From positions 180,376 through 244,375 of the forward strand of contig NMRB01000326.1 in NCBI GenBank assembly GCA_002633025.1: a stretch of 64,000 bases of DNA, read 5' to 3'. The stretch's first letter is position 1. Every line of letters starts with the position of its first letter. The notes under the pieces are model-generated. The model ran no database searches. It saw nothing but the letters and a program-made list of their open reading frames with translations, and was not told the origin of the DNA. Origin of the DNA: Notospermus geniculatus (taxonomy: Eukaryota > Nemertea > Pilidiophora > Heteronemertea > Lineidae). Below, one piece after another: positions 28,213-40,350 of this stretch. The position numbers and the translations under genes are program-made.

Positions 28213-29143
28213 AATGACCGATAGTAATGAAGGCCCATGCGATGCACCTGCAAAGTACAATGCCGAGGTACCAGTTGATGGTAGGCATGAATGGTAGCAG
28301 TGTTGTGACAATCAGAGGTGTCTGAATTGCCACCTGACTCCGACTGCATTCTGTCCTCTTGTTCTTGGGAAACAGGCAATAGGCGTCCCTCCAATCATCA
28401 GCCACAGCTCCAGAAGGACTCATGTGCACTTCACTCATTGGCTCATTCTGTTTTGTCTGCCGCGAGATAATGAATTTTTTTAGCTTCAGTTGCACTCGAT
28501 GTAGTCAAAGCAACTATCGAAAATGTGAAATAATGTCAAACATGACTGCAGGGCAAAAGCGGTTTTTCGTAGTAACATAGATACAAAATAATATTTTGAA
28601 CACATCCATGGAAATTCTTAAACAAATATTTCTTTCAACCATGCTTCCTGTTTTAAGATCCTTTCAGTCATTGAATACACGACGTCATTGGCAGAACTCA
28701 CAATTTTGAGTAGGCATATGAATTGTCAAAGTTGAAAAACATACGTATATATATGATTTTATCTCCAATATTCACCCCAGGGCTTGGAAATGAAGCAGCG
28801 CGCTCCTTTCCAATATGGCACCCGGTGTTCGATGATGACGTCACCGATGACGTCAGCTTATAGCTGCTGGGTGGAGACCCAAACTATGTTTTGTAGGCCT
28901 ATCACTTGTACTCGTCTTTAGTGTTTACGACGGAAACTGATCCCTTCCGTGGATTAACTACTCCATGTCTGGTTTCTGCGGTGACCCATTGTTTTACGTT
29001 AGAGTCCTTAGCTTCCCGTCTGCAGCGTCTGAGTGAGCATGTGCACTTTTAGGTACACAGAGAGACATCTTGTTTGTCAACAGTCTCAAGCTTACGTGTG
29101 ATAAGAAAACGTCTGGTAGAACGGTGTTTTGCTGGTCAGGAAC

Positions 29144-29179
29144 CGATTTCATGAGCCCCAAGCTCCTTCTACAGCGCAG
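29144..29179 (+). repeat. 36-bp exact repeat, copy 1
   Basis: Begins CGATTTCATGAGCCCCAAGC and is repeated exactly at 30647-30682 on the other side of the N gap. Flanks on both sides differ, so it is not a simple contig overlap. Confidence 0.8.
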
Positions 29180-29816
29180 AGAAGGCAGGTGTACAGAAAG
29201 ACTCACGTGGTATTTAGAAATGTTCAGGTTTCAGGGGTTCCTTTGGAGTTTTTGACTAAGCACTCAGAATGTGCATTTTTCACACAACTAAGCACATTTT
29301 TTTTTGCTTTTACAACCTACTTGAGCAAAATAATGTTCCTTGAGATTTCCATTTAGCGTATTTTTGTGCTTCACCTATTTCACCAAGCATATGATACGGT
29401 TGAGCAAACTAGAGCCATCATATGATGGCGCAGATTCGTCTCCATTTGAAAGTTATGAAATGGCATGCACAGCGGCAAAATTGGTGGGGCTGAAGTGTAG
29501 GGAGTGTGGGACACTCCAAAAGTGCCAAAAAGTTGTAAAAGCTAAATCTCACCCCACCCTTGACATGAACATGATGAAAGGCCTCTCAAGTGAATTCAAA
29601 TTTCCCGCCCACAGCACCATATTTAAGCAGGCAATTTTCTGATTGGCTCTCGCGATGTCCCAACTATCTTGATAACTTGGCCCCAAAATGGTTATCTAAG
29701 TAGGCCTATGCAATGAAATCAACAGAATATTGAACAAAAGACCCAATTTGAGCCTCTCACAGTGTTCATCATAGCTTATTTCTGCTCATTAGGCATGTTA
29801 GGTCAGACTAGCTGAC

Positions 29817-30354
29817 NNNNNNNNNNNNNNNNNNNNNNNNNNNNNNNNNNNNNNNNNNNNNNNNNNNNNNNNNNNNNNNNNNNNNNNNNNNNNNNNNNNN
29901 NNNNNNNNNNNNNNNNNNNNNNNNNNNNNNNNNNNNNNNNNNNNNNNNNNNNNNNNNNNNNNNNNNNNNNNNNNNNNNNNNNNNNNNNNNNNNNNNNNNN
30001 NNNNNNNNNNNNNNNNNNNNNNNNNNNNNNNNNNNNNNNNNNNNNNNNNNNNNNNNNNNNNNNNNNNNNNNNNNNNNNNNNNNNNNNNNNNNNNNNNNNN
30101 NNNNNNNNNNNNNNNNNNNNNNNNNNNNNNNNNNNNNNNNNNNNNNNNNNNNNNNNNNNNNNNNNNNNNNNNNNNNNNNNNNNNNNNNNNNNNNNNNNNN
30201 NNNNNNNNNNNNNNNNNNNNNNNNNNNNNNNNNNNNNNNNNNNNNNNNNNNNNNNNNNNNNNNNNNNNNNNNNNNNNNNNNNNNNNNNNNNNNNNNNNNN
30301 NNNNNNNNNNNNNNNNNNNNNNNNNNNNNNNNNNNNNNNNNNNNNNNNNNNNNN
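29817..30354. other. Assembly gap of 538 Ns
   Basis: Run of N inside intron 1. Its length suggests an estimated scaffold gap. Confidence 0.99.
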
Positions 30355-30507
30355 AATTACAAGCTAAGGTTACACTTGTTTGAAAATACCCGTGTTTTTC
30401 CAGACCCGTGTGTACGAAAATCCCGGCGAGAGGTCACACTACTACATTGTAATGCATTGACTCTTCGGTCATTTCTGTATTGGAGGCGCGAAAACGACGT
30501 CACTTAA

Positions 30508-30620
30508 GCGATTTTGGCTTGAGGCGGGGTTGCGTTCCCTTGCGATTACCTTATATGGCAATCGGAAGTCCTTATAAGGTAACCGCAAGGGAACGCAACC
30601 CCGTATCAAGCCAAAATCGC
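30508..30620. mobile_element. 113-bp near-perfect palindrome
   Basis: The ends GCGATTTTGGCTTGA and TCAAGCCAAAATCGC are exact inverses. The inner arms GGGGTTGCGTTCCCTTGCG and its inverse pair almost fully. Noncoding foldback/MITE. Confidence 0.75.
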
Positions 30621-30646
30621 AACAGTGGATCACCCGCTTAAGGAAG

Positions 30647-30682
30647 CGATTTCATGAGCCCCAAGCTCCTTCTACAGCGCAG
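30647..30682 (+). repeat. 36-bp exact repeat, copy 2
   Basis: Second copy of 29144-29179, 27 bases after the palindrome at 30508-30620. Confidence 0.8.
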
Positions 30683-31439
30683 TGCTATTGGTTTCACTCT
30701 ACCGAATTGTGTTCTGTAGTTTAACATGATATCATACCCCCAGATTAGTTTGACCACCAGTAAGCTTCATGAAAGAAGAAGAAGCAGTCATCCAGTGTGT
30801 TTGATATTTTGGCAACGAAGCGGCAGGTGATGATTCTCCCCGCATTCATTCTGCCATAACTCCTCCGTCACCGATCTGTGTACCGTCTAGGATTCATTAC
30901 ACCGACATCGACACACTCCATACTCACAATACCCTGCTCAATAAGATCCATTTCACGAACCCAGAATCTCAAAAACAAGAACAACTCTGACGCAGATGTG
31001 GATTATTGCGTTCCACCTACGCCGAAATCGGATGTAATCGACGACGTGATACCATGTTATGACATGAATACAGCTTTACAATTGAACAAAAACAGCATAT
31101 TTTGTGTGTCGTTGAAGCATGATATAGAATCTACGCTCCCACTGTCGCCACGTCAAAAATAGAAAACGTGAAACGCAATTCCCTTCGGCCATCTTGCGAA
31201 GGTGGTTCAAAAAGAAGTTATCTGCAAATGGGTTGTTTTTCTGCTTGGTTTGCTTCGATGGTACGCAATCTTCGCTGCTATCAGAGCTGTCGAGTTCTTG
31301 GTGCAGTCTACTCTGATTGGATTTGTCGTCGTCAGTGCATGTAAACAAGAGAGCAAACAAGAGTTGCCGAGCGATTGGCAGTAGCAGGCCCGATGGGGTG
31401 AACGAGTGCAACCAAGATGAACCAATAGTGTGCCTGTGA

Positions 31440-31570
31440 GGCTGACTTTACATCGGATGACACGCGACACGAACACGCAGGCGAACAAAGGTTTCACGGG
31501 GATGAATCCTTTGTGAAGCCATTGTTCGCCTGCGTGTTCGTGTCGCGTGTCACCCGATGTAAAGTCAGCC
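31440..31570. mobile_element. 131-bp palindromic element, ends GGCTGACTTTACATCGG
   Basis: The left arm GGCTGACTTTACATCGG, then TGACACGCGACACGAACACG, pairs with the right arm ending CCGATGTAAAGTCAGCC. The arms of ~50 bases have one or two mismatches. Noncoding MITE-like element. Confidence 0.8.
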
Positions 31571-32090
31571 CAACAAGACGAAAGAATGATTGTAACGTGT
31601 TGAGTGTGTATTGATCGCAGCTTCTGTTCAGTGCATGCCTAAAGTAGGCCCTCTATTGGCCATATTAGTGATGCTTGCCACTTTCCTTGTCAGCTCTACG
31701 CCACGCGTATCATTGTTAGTGTCATCTAAATAAGATATCTTAGGGGTGTGCCTGGATTTGGTCATGATACAGTGAAAGCCTCGGCCTCCAAATCCTGTCG
31801 TACTTGGTGGTGTCTTGTGAAACAAACCTTACACATTCATGGCCTCCAATCATGTTACACGTGATCAACCCCATTCCTTTCTCTAAGTTTTATTCTATTC
31901 CTCTAGTATCGTCCCGTAGCGTTTTGTTCTCATACCTTTATATTTAATTAGTATTTTTGTTAATTATAGGACAACAGCAGACTGCCTGTGAAAGTAAGTG
32001 TCTTTGTGCCTTTGCATCTGCGCCTAACTCAAAACACCATGATTGGCAATTCACCCAAAAAGCACTCTCCGGCGATGAGGCTTTGTTTTG

Positions 32091-32198
32091 GGAATAAAAT
32101 GGCCGACCACCTGGTCAACAAATATGGAAATCACTGAGCTTCATCCGTCGAATATTACATCAATAGCGTATGATGTTATGGTCGGCCATTTTGTTTCC
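32091..32198. mobile_element. 108-bp TIR element, ends around AAAATGGCCGACC
   Basis: GGAATAAAATGGCCGACC on the left and GGTCGGCCATTTTGTTTCC on the right are inverse. The interior is not palindromic. Confidence 0.65.
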
Positions 32199-32717
32199 TA
32201 ACATCCGGGCATCAACGCCGTGTGATTTCAAACTGGACTTCTTCTCTCCATTCTTGATACTTCTCTCATAATCTCACAGGTTTGAAATTCTTGTCTTCTT
32301 GTTTCGTTTTCTGAATTCGTGTGTGAGTTCCGAGCGCTGCTATACCAGTGGAATGATACCTCAGCTAGGAGAGTCTCCTCGAGAAAGGAGACGCAAAATA
32401 GTCTCGATACAGGAGTACCAATTTCCTTAATGGAGACAGAACTGTCACCCAGCCAAATCAAATGCATCTCGGTCCCATTTATATGCAAAGTTATCGGAGT
32501 GATTGCCGTGTCGTAGTCTAAAAATGCAATGAATTTTGTCCGCTGTAGATAGCGTGACGAAGATAGTGTTCAAAGGCACAACAATCACACTGTGTACTAA
32601 ACAGTGCGTCTGCACGTGAACTTGGGTGTAATGTAAGTCACAAATCACGAATTCCACTAGATTTTACGAAGCCTGTGTTCTGTACTCACTCCGTCTTTTT
32701 CTAGTTGGATATATAAA

Positions 32718-32969
32718 GGGAGACTTTCCTGCCGTTAGAGGCCACCACCAGTTAGCGGTCCTAGAACGTCACAAAATTTGGCGTCACAGAGAAGAAGTGC
32801 GCGCCACGACGTCATGAGGCAGTGGCCTACGTCTGCGACGTCAAATAAAAAAATGCTGTTATCCAAAAAGTACCACTTCTCAGAAATTCGGGGTTTTGCG
32901 TCCAGACTAAATTTGTGACGTTCTAAGACCGTTAACTGGTGGTGACGTCTAGCGGCAGTAAAGTCTCCC
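32718..32969. mobile_element. 252-bp TIR element, ends GGGAGACTTTCCTGCCG
   Basis: Inverted ends of ~42 bases (GGGAGACTTTCCTGCCGTTA against CTAGCGGCAGTAAAGTCTCCC read inversely), including CCACCACCAGTTA / TAACTGGTGGTG. The interior is unique and noncoding. Confidence 0.8.
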
Positions 32970-33223
32970 CTAGAAAACTGTGTACGATACCTATCACTGC
33001 AGAATCAGATTCGACAAACAGTTCAGATTATCTTTAAAAAAGAGTAAATGTTCATGGCTGGCTATACAAAAACCACGATATAAATGTTTAACAGCAAAAT
33101 TTGAGAAAAACCGTTTTGGCAGTTCGACCAGTAAAATGCCCTCCAGAGCCGAAAAACTTGCGATTGCCATCGATTGGTTACCGATAAATGCATGGGTGAA
33201 TTGGTCGACACTCTCAAACTATC

Positions 33224-33492
33224 TAGTTTGGTTCCCGAACCCACCGCTAGGGCTAAAAGGGTTCGGTATCGTCCTCGTTTGACCTTGACCTCACACACGA
33301 AATTCTTTGTGTCTGACGTCACAGAGGATAGACTGGTTCGCAATCCCAACGTAGCTCACGGTATGTTGGAACCGGGAACCAGTCTATCCTCTGTGACGTC
33401 AGACACACAGCTTTTCGTGTGTGAGGTCAAGGTCAAACCAGGCCGATACCGAACTCTTCTGCGCCTAGCGGTGAGTTCGGGAACCAAACTAA
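33224..33492. mobile_element. 269-bp foldback element, ends TAGTTTGGTTCCCGAAC
   Basis: The ends TAGTTTGGTTCCCGAAC and GTTCGGGAACCAAACTA are exact inverses. Arms of ~110 bases continue with TTGACCTTGACCTCACACAC and TCTGACGTCACAGAGGATAG and their inverses. A lone half-end, TTGGTTCCCGATCCCACCG, occurs at 48639 just after exon 2. Confidence 0.8.
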
Positions 33493-34552
33493 ACTATCAT
33501 GCATGATTTAAGGCTTTATTCACTCTTTGAGATAGGCATGCGCGTCGCACTTACTTTAGTAGGTATTCTGCTTCTAACCTTCTGCTAAGTAGTCGAGTTA
33601 CTGACAACAGCAATTGTAAAGGTTATTCGCTATGCGTGGAATGTATGGCCCTAGACAAGCACTCTGGCGTGCAGCAGCCTCTACCGACCAACAGTTATGT
33701 TCCTCCATCTTGATTGTTCGATGACGGATGTAGGAGAACCAGTTCACCTTAATGTTCCTCGCAATTTCTCCACATACATGTAGAGTGCGATGGTTTTTTC
33801 CCTACCCAGCTATTTGATGGCGTATTTCGGTGCCTGGCAACAATTTTTTTTGTTCTTTACAGTCGAGATTTTATTATCAACAAATCAGGTACAAGACGGA
33901 TAATAGGAGGAGATTAGAAGCTCCGGGCTTAAAAACAAGAACGTCTTGACAGCAATGGTTTCCATTAGAAGGTTCTCTGCAAAGACTCTAGAGAACGTTG
34001 AATCACAAAACAAGGTGGCTGCTGTGGTGTCTAGCCTGCCAAGACAAAGAAAGGGATTGACATACCCCAGATTTCGGTGAAGTTCACCTTAACCCCTTAA
34101 AATCTATCAGAAGGGGCACAAAAAGTTGGAAACTCATGCATGATTTTATAGTTTAACGATGCACGGTCTAAAATACAACGAATGCAAATCACTTAATGAC
34201 GTCATCAATGACGCATTTCCGTTTCCTTTCTGTCTTGTCATCACGTTTGTGTCTTCTGCGCACTTTGTTTACCCTATAACTGCATGCGTGTGTTGACCTT
34301 TCAAGCCTGCACTGGGCTATTGTCTGATGTCTTTACGTTATACGATATGCGTAAAAGGCCGAGCCAAGGGCATCCCACGCGCCATATAAAATACAACCCT
34401 CAGCAATGGATTGGTGCGCACTTTCAAATGGCTTTCAGAATCATCTGTGCGTAGTATATCTTTTGCCTGCTATATTTTGTTATGATTCTATATACAGTCG
34501 ATGTAGTACAAGTTTAGGAACGAACTGCGGAAAAAAACAGTGAGTGGATAAA

Positions 34553-34717
34553 TAGGAGTTGTCAGTCAGTTGACCAATAGGTGTCACTACGGTCGAATTC
34601 AATGCCCAGCGGACGCATTCATGGTTGATTAAGCACCAATCAGGAGAATTTTCTTTTGTATTGTCCGATAGACCGTTGCTGCCATCTTTTGGCCACAAGC
34701 GCGGCTGACTCCTCCTA
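34553..34717 (+). mobile_element. TAGGAG-ended dispersed element, copy 2
   Basis: Same family as 26333-26500: TAGGAGTTGTCAG at the left, CTGACTCCTCCTA at the right, with CAATAGGTGTCACTAC and GCTGCCATCTTTTGGC inside. Visible divergence from copy 1 shows it is not a recent duplicate. Confidence 0.8.
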
Positions 34718-36676
34718 TTGAGGAAGGCCTTCAACGCCAACTTTTCATCATGACCGTCAGATCATCCAAGTGATCAGCGAACCGAATCAATGAATGAATC
34801 CCGGATCTCAGTACAGCAGTACTGTTTCTCTGGGAAGCTGTATCCATAAATAGCCACATAAACATTCGATTTGCCCCACCTCTTGGTCGGATCTGCCTGG
34901 GTTGATTATTGGTAATCGATCTGGGTGACATCCTTCATCCTCGGTCAGAGGACGTCATCAGGCACCTGTACGTGTCGTCTGCCTGTTTCAAACCTAAACA
35001 AACAACTGTAGATGACTTTTTTATGAGCCGACTTACAGGAGGTCGCCTGTTTATGCGCTGTGGTGACGTCCATGCTTCAGTCAAAAGTAACGACCGTCGT
35101 CGCTGATGTTGCGAACATCATTACAGGTACAAAACATCATCGTATGATTCGTAATCCCCTCACGTATAATGCAAAATCCATGATTATGCATCGTATTCGT
35201 GAATAAATCTTCGTCATTCGTTGCACACGTAAAAAATGGTAATGGGATTAAGAAAGAAACGTATTTTTTGCAAATGTAGCTTCAACAGAACAAGTCTCAG
35301 CGCGCGGCGATATCTGTTGAAGGCATGCAATTCACCAAATCAGACGGTTCTGCATTTACAAGACGTTGCTTTCTTTATCTGAAGACCAATCGTCGAATGA
35401 AGGCTTTCTACCATCTGCTTCGAACGCCTTATTCACTCAGTGCTTACGTTGTCATGGTAACCTTGGCTGTATCTCTCCCTAGCGCTCGCCGGTGACTTTC
35501 GAAGCAACCATTTTCGAGCATATGGCTGGGTCTGGGTTTCCAAGGTAACCGGTGATGCATGGAATCGTCGAAATTTGATATAACTGCTGTTTGGTATGGT
35601 GTTTAGGTTTGGAGGCCTTCACATTTAGTTAAATTACAGGAACTTGCCAGTCTATCTTGCCTCACCCTATAGAGTCCTTCCCATGCCCTGATTGGCTGTC
35701 TACAAGAACCTACCAGTGAATCGGATATCTGGGTGGACATCAGAAAGGCTTCAGCAATATTATATTCTGGTTGTCGAACGTAAGGTTTAAAAGCAGTAGC
35801 AAAGGATATCGGCTGCACAGAAAATGGAATTCAAGATCCCTGCCCTGTTCTGACTGAGAAAGTTGCATGGACAACAGAGTCGTCTACAACAGGCCACTTT
35901 CCTTTTTATTTTCACAGAACCGTCTCACCCCCAACCGTGTCGACTAATTCTCAGTTTCATCGCTACATTACATTGAATGATTTCGATCAACACTCCACCT
36001 TCTGAAGTGAATCGATTTAAACGACACATCATATGGCTTTCATTAGCAATCAGACTCAAGTAGTGAGGCCTTCACTGCGGTTCGAGTTCACAGTAATTAA
36101 AACGGTTAGTCGACACGTTCCCAATTGTCGTTATGTAAACACCTGTTCGCCCATTTGTATCGGTTCATATCGCAGCCATTGGCTACCATGATACACCACA
36201 GTTTATATCAGGTTGTGGTTGTTGCTATGGAAACGGACGCCGGTCCTCTGAGTCCTTGAGAAGAATTGTTGACGGTCTTGTCGGTTGTTATGGAGTAGTC
36301 TGCAGACCACAGGTCGGGGTTGTGGCGTTACACGGCCGTTACATGGCAGGTTACAATCGTTTACCACTTTGCTGGGGGACAGCATGTGGTTAATTGATAC
36401 GAACCTGGATGTAAACCAGGTGTGGTGTGTCGCGGTGTTCCCGTTTCCCAGTGTTTCCCCTCATTGTATGGGTTACACTATTAAACAAGAGTGACAGATT
36501 TCCCTGTTTTCCCCCATATTGAAAAGTCACGGTCTTCCTACTGCTGTCTTTTGTATGGAAACAGTGAGATGTGGGGAACACTAGAAAACGTTACATCGGG
36601 TTTAATGAGGCGAATACCGATGATGACACGAAGTGGAGCTGAATACATTGTACGTTGTCGCATGGAGAAAACGCCA

Positions 36677-36775
36677 GGGGCCTGTTTCAAAAAGTGACGT
36701 TAAAGCTAATGATACGTAACCATGCATTGAAGTAAATGGTACCATTGGCTTAAAGTCACTTTATGAAACAGCCCC
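36677..36775. mobile_element. 99-bp TIR element, ends GGGGCCTGTTTCA
   Basis: The ends GGGGCCTGTTTCA and TGAAACAGCCCC are inverse, followed inward by AAGTGAC / GTCACTT. Noncoding MITE-like element. Confidence 0.7.
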
Positions 36776-36796
36776 CTCGTATCGAAGCGGGATATT

Positions 36797-36920
36797 GACT
36801 GGTATTCATAAAAGTTTGCAAATGCTTTTACTTATTACGTATTTGCACAGCGAGGTCCAATGTAAATGTACTGCAAAACCTGAAGGAAAAGCATTTTGCT
36901 ACCTTTTATGAATATCAGTC
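36797..36920. mobile_element. 124-bp TIR element, ends GACTGGTATTCATAAAAG
   Basis: GACTGGTATTCATAAAAG and CTTTTATGAATATCAGTC are inverse with one mismatch. The ends resemble those of 10744-10881 (ATATTCATAAAA). Confidence 0.7.
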
Positions 36921-37506
36921 ATTGAGTCGAGACTCGTCCTTGGCAAACATAACAAATGTGTCGCTCACGGTGTATCTCAAAGTAACGGCTGTGATTGATA
37001 GAAGATTAAACGGAAGGAATGGCGGATGTCGCTCTCTTCCTCCTGATCTGAGCAGATGGTATCTAAGACTTAACAATCCAGCCTCGCTTTTCAGTTTGAA
37101 GACTGTGAAACGAATGGCGCTGATCAACTATTGGTGGATTTAAAACACAACAGCCGTCAAATGTGCAAATAATATCAGAATAGCTCCTAGCTTTGCCGAT
37201 CTCCAACTGGGAGAAAGAACTGAACACGGGGTAATTATCTTAATGAGTAGTTACTGGTGGTGCGGTGTCCTACCGATTCGCTGTCTTCAATCCCCTGATG
37301 ACGTGCTTTCTCGTGTTCAAGGATGAGCCGTATGATCATGTTTTAATGAGCAACAACCAAAGTACGGCCATTTTTGTTTGCGACATAAACAACCAAGCTG
37401 CAGTCACGTTGCCTTGCGTGCTGGACAATCGCATCATCGGTCTACTGATGACCAACTGATGATCATATCAATCTTTGTTTTTGTTGATGAAGTCAAATAA
37501 CCCTGA

Positions 37507-37654
37507 GGGCCGTATGCACCAAACGAAGATTATCTTGAACTCAAGTTGAGCCACAACTTTTCAATTGTTCAGGTTTGCCACGGCATGATGTGACAATGGA
37601 AAAGTTGTGGCTCAACCTGAGTTCAAGATAATCTTCGTTTGGTGCATACGGGCC
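37507..37654. mobile_element. 148-bp near-perfect palindrome with TGA flanks
   Basis: The arms start GGGCCGTATGCACCAAACG and end CGTTTGGTGCATACGGGCC. They pair for more than 55 bases, with about 35 bases unpaired in the centre. TGA lies directly outside both ends, which fits a 3-bp target-site duplication. Confidence 0.8.
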
Positions 37655-38789
37655 TGACAGTCCAAATGTTGTCAAATATTCCACCATGTGGTAATATGAA
37701 CGTCCATTCTTCACAAGCACAACTAAGAAAAGCTCCTCGTATCCCCCATTCGCCACAACATGAATAATACGAATCCCATAATATCTCTGCTGGAAACGCA
37801 CCATGTGCTTGGCATGTTAATGGCCCATAAATGAGCGTCTCTCTATAGTTTCTAAACGACAGTCCCAGCTGCTTGTGTCGGCCGAGCAACACAAGAGATT
37901 ATTTTCTGGTAAATCACAGTCTGTGTACGAATGGTGTCGACTGAAGATCGGTGAGGTAAACCCAAAGTCGTTGTTTAACCCTAATCTTCTAGAGTATTTT
38001 TACGGAGGGTGATGGAACTCACCAATCTTACTGCGTCATAGAGGGAGACCGTCTTTCATTCGCGTTTGACACGCCCATAGACTGATCAGTAGAGGTGGGC
38101 CCAGAAAATGAAGCCACACACACACTTATCAATCCAAACGTTGATGATGACCGGGGAGTACATTGACTACCCCCATGCCCACCCACCCCCCCCCCCCAAA
38201 TATACGGCTACAATATGCACCACAGGCATGAAGAACGTATGGAGTGTTCAACTCCCTTTGGCCTTCAGGAATATTGGAACGGGCCAGTGATTTCAAGATG
38301 TAAACACCGAACACTCATCTTAACTCTAGCTCTCGTCTGATGGCACATATTGAATGCCATCTCATCATTCCACTTCAAGTGTCATTGCAACCATAACGGG
38401 TTCATTGAGCGTATTCCGATGTACCACAAGGTGCAGATCAATGGTTCATATTGAGATAACCATGGTCAATATGTGATTGTCTGCCTCCTGAGAGGTTTGT
38501 AGCAGACACTATTCACCCGTATCCATTACATTGTAATCACCTGTTAATTAATAGCGTATTCCATCGACTGATGACATCATTGACTTATTGTCGTTAGATG
38601 TATCGTTTGCTTCCTAATGACGTCACTTGAGATGAGCGATTCAGCCAATGATCTCATATCAGTGGTTATTAGTGGTAATACTGTCTTTGGGAGGTGACTG
38701 ATTCTGCTATGATCCTATTAACGGATTGGTCCTATTAACTAGATGTCATGTATGTGCAAGAATGGAACATCTAGAATTTGTGGGAGCTG

Positions 38790-39050
38790 GCAAGAGAATC
38801 TCGCTTCAGAAGGCCCGTTTCCACTACAACGGTTCCGAACCGTGCAAGCGAATCCTTCTTCAAAAGGCCCGTTTCCACTACAGTAGTTGCGAAGCTGGGA
38901 AGCGAATTTTCCCGCCCGTTTCCACTAAAAACAGTGATTTCTGGTGCTTGCAAGCGAATCCCTCCTCAAAAGGCCAGTTTCCACTACAGCGGTGGTTCCG
39001 AAGCTGACAAGCGAATCTCGCCTCAGTAGGCCAGTTTCCACTTGCAAGCC
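38790..39050. repeat. 54-bp minisatellite, ~5 units
   Basis: Imperfect units containing GCAAGCGAATC, TCAAAAGGCC and GTTTCCACTACA repeat about every 54 bases. The third unit has internal differences. Short open frames occur in several frames and both strands because the unit length is a multiple of three. No protein is implied. Confidence 0.85.
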
Positions 39051-39360
39051 ACTTGCAAACCACTGTATAGCGGCAATGGACATGAGCCTGAAACAATTCT
39101 CATGGAATTCAATTAATTCCACAGCAGTTAACACCACATTAATGCTATTTCATGCTCAGCAGCCTGTATGTTGTTTTGGATGGTTGACGTTGCATGGAGC
39201 AGTAAATCAGACCGTACACTATGTACTCAATCAATACACGTCACATACATAATACATTGTGTTTGGTGGAGATTTGCTCTCTGTGCACGACGTTCAACGA
39301 GCAAGAAAGGACGTTCTTTTCCAAGGGTCGAAAATCTTTTGCATCATACCCCCACAGTGC

Positions 39361-39699
39361 AACTCTCAGCCGTAGAGGTGGAACGTAGCGTGTCCGCCCG
39401 TCGCTGGTAGGTTGCCGCACTCATGCTGCGGAATGCCCCACGAAGGTGTAACGTAGCGATGCCCCTCCTTCGACGGCAGGTCGCTGCATTCTGCAGCGGA
39501 ATGCCCCACGAAGGTGAAACGTTGCGATGCCCCTCTTTCGATGGTAGGTCGCTGCACTCTTGCGGGGCATGCCCCACGAAGGTATAACGTAGCGATGCCC
39601 CTCCGTCGATGTAGGCAAGGCCACCGCGCTCTTGCTGCAGACGAATGTCCAACGAAGGTGCAACGTGGCAGTGCCCCTCCATCGCTGGTCGGTCCACGC
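39361..39699. repeat. ~68-bp minisatellite, ~5 units
   Basis: Units carry GAATGCCCCACGAAGGT, AACGTAGCGATGCCCCTC and GTCGCTGCACTC, at spacings of 68, 68, 68 and about 75. Three overlapping minus-strand frames stay open for 117-121 codons through the array, a by-product of the repeat. Confidence 0.85.
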
Positions 39700-40004
39700 C
39701 TGGTTTGAATGATGTATAGCCAAGAGTTCAAAAGGAGTATACGCTGTACTCATTAGACGAGGCTGCACCTCCATCCCTGTAATAGATTTTCATCGATTCT
39801 TGGTTCATCTCTGGCTAGACATCAGCTGCTCCTCATTCTATTCGCACCATCTTCCACATTACCTGCCCAGGCTAACGGATGCTTCCAAAGAATCGATCAG
39901 TCCGATGGAGCAAATCATTTTTGGAGGAAAGGAGGGAAATGGATCACTACATGTGTATTATGTCTTTCAAGTGCCTTTTCAGCAGTTTGACCAGTCACCC
40001 AGGC

Positions 40005-40350
40005 TTCCCACGATTCATCTTCCTTCAGTAGGCTTCGACAAACTCCTTCCGAAGCCTTCCTCAAGTTCCTTCTGCAGGCTTCCACAAGTTCCCGAGAAGG
40101 CTCCAACAAGATCCTTCAGTCAGTAGCAGCCTTGGGCATGTTCCTTCAAAAGGCTTTAAGATGTTCCTTCAAAATAGGCTTTAAGATGTTCCTTCAATAG
40201 GCTTTACGATGTTCCTTCAATAGGCTTTAAGATGTTCCTTCAATAGGCTTCAAGATGTTCCTTCAAAAGGCTTTAAGATGTTCCTTCAAAAGGCTTTAAG
40301 ATGTTCCTTCAAAAGGCTTTAAGATGTTCCTTCAATCGGCTTCAACACGA
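40005..40350 (+). repeat. 23-bp minisatellite
   Basis: From about 40138, units of AAGATGTTCCTTCAAAAGGC followed by TTT repeat about nine times. 40005-40137 holds diverged versions (CTTCCTTCAGTAGGCTTC and similar). The array fades from degenerate to regular, as expected if it grew at its 3' side. Confidence 0.85.

Larger units (their letters stand above)
25760..29816 (+). other. Intron 1, unique stretch
   Basis: Noncoding sequence between the end of copy B and the second N gap. Apart from the elements listed separately (25840, 26333, 27181, 28084) I see no exon, RNA gene or promoter. A 172-codon minus-strand open frame (27876-28394) runs through the hairpin element at 28084 and is not credible as a gene. 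Confidence 0.7.
30355..38725 (+). other. Intron 1, element-rich stretch
   Basis: Noncoding sequence between the N gap and the minisatellite cluster. It carries at least eight inverted-repeat elements, listed separately (30508, 31440, 32091, 32718, 33224, 36677, 36797, 37507), plus the TAGGAG element at 34553. The rest shows no exon, RNA gene or convincing open frame. A run of 13 Cs lies near 38185. Confidence 0.7.

Noticed and set aside
39344-39774. Three overlapping minus-strand frames of 117-121 codons
   Set aside because: Created by the ~68-bp minisatellite. No single frame shows coding bias over the others.
38790-40350. Regularly spaced repeats that could suggest a CRISPR array
   Set aside because: Units are contiguous with no unique spacers, and the genome is eukaryotic.
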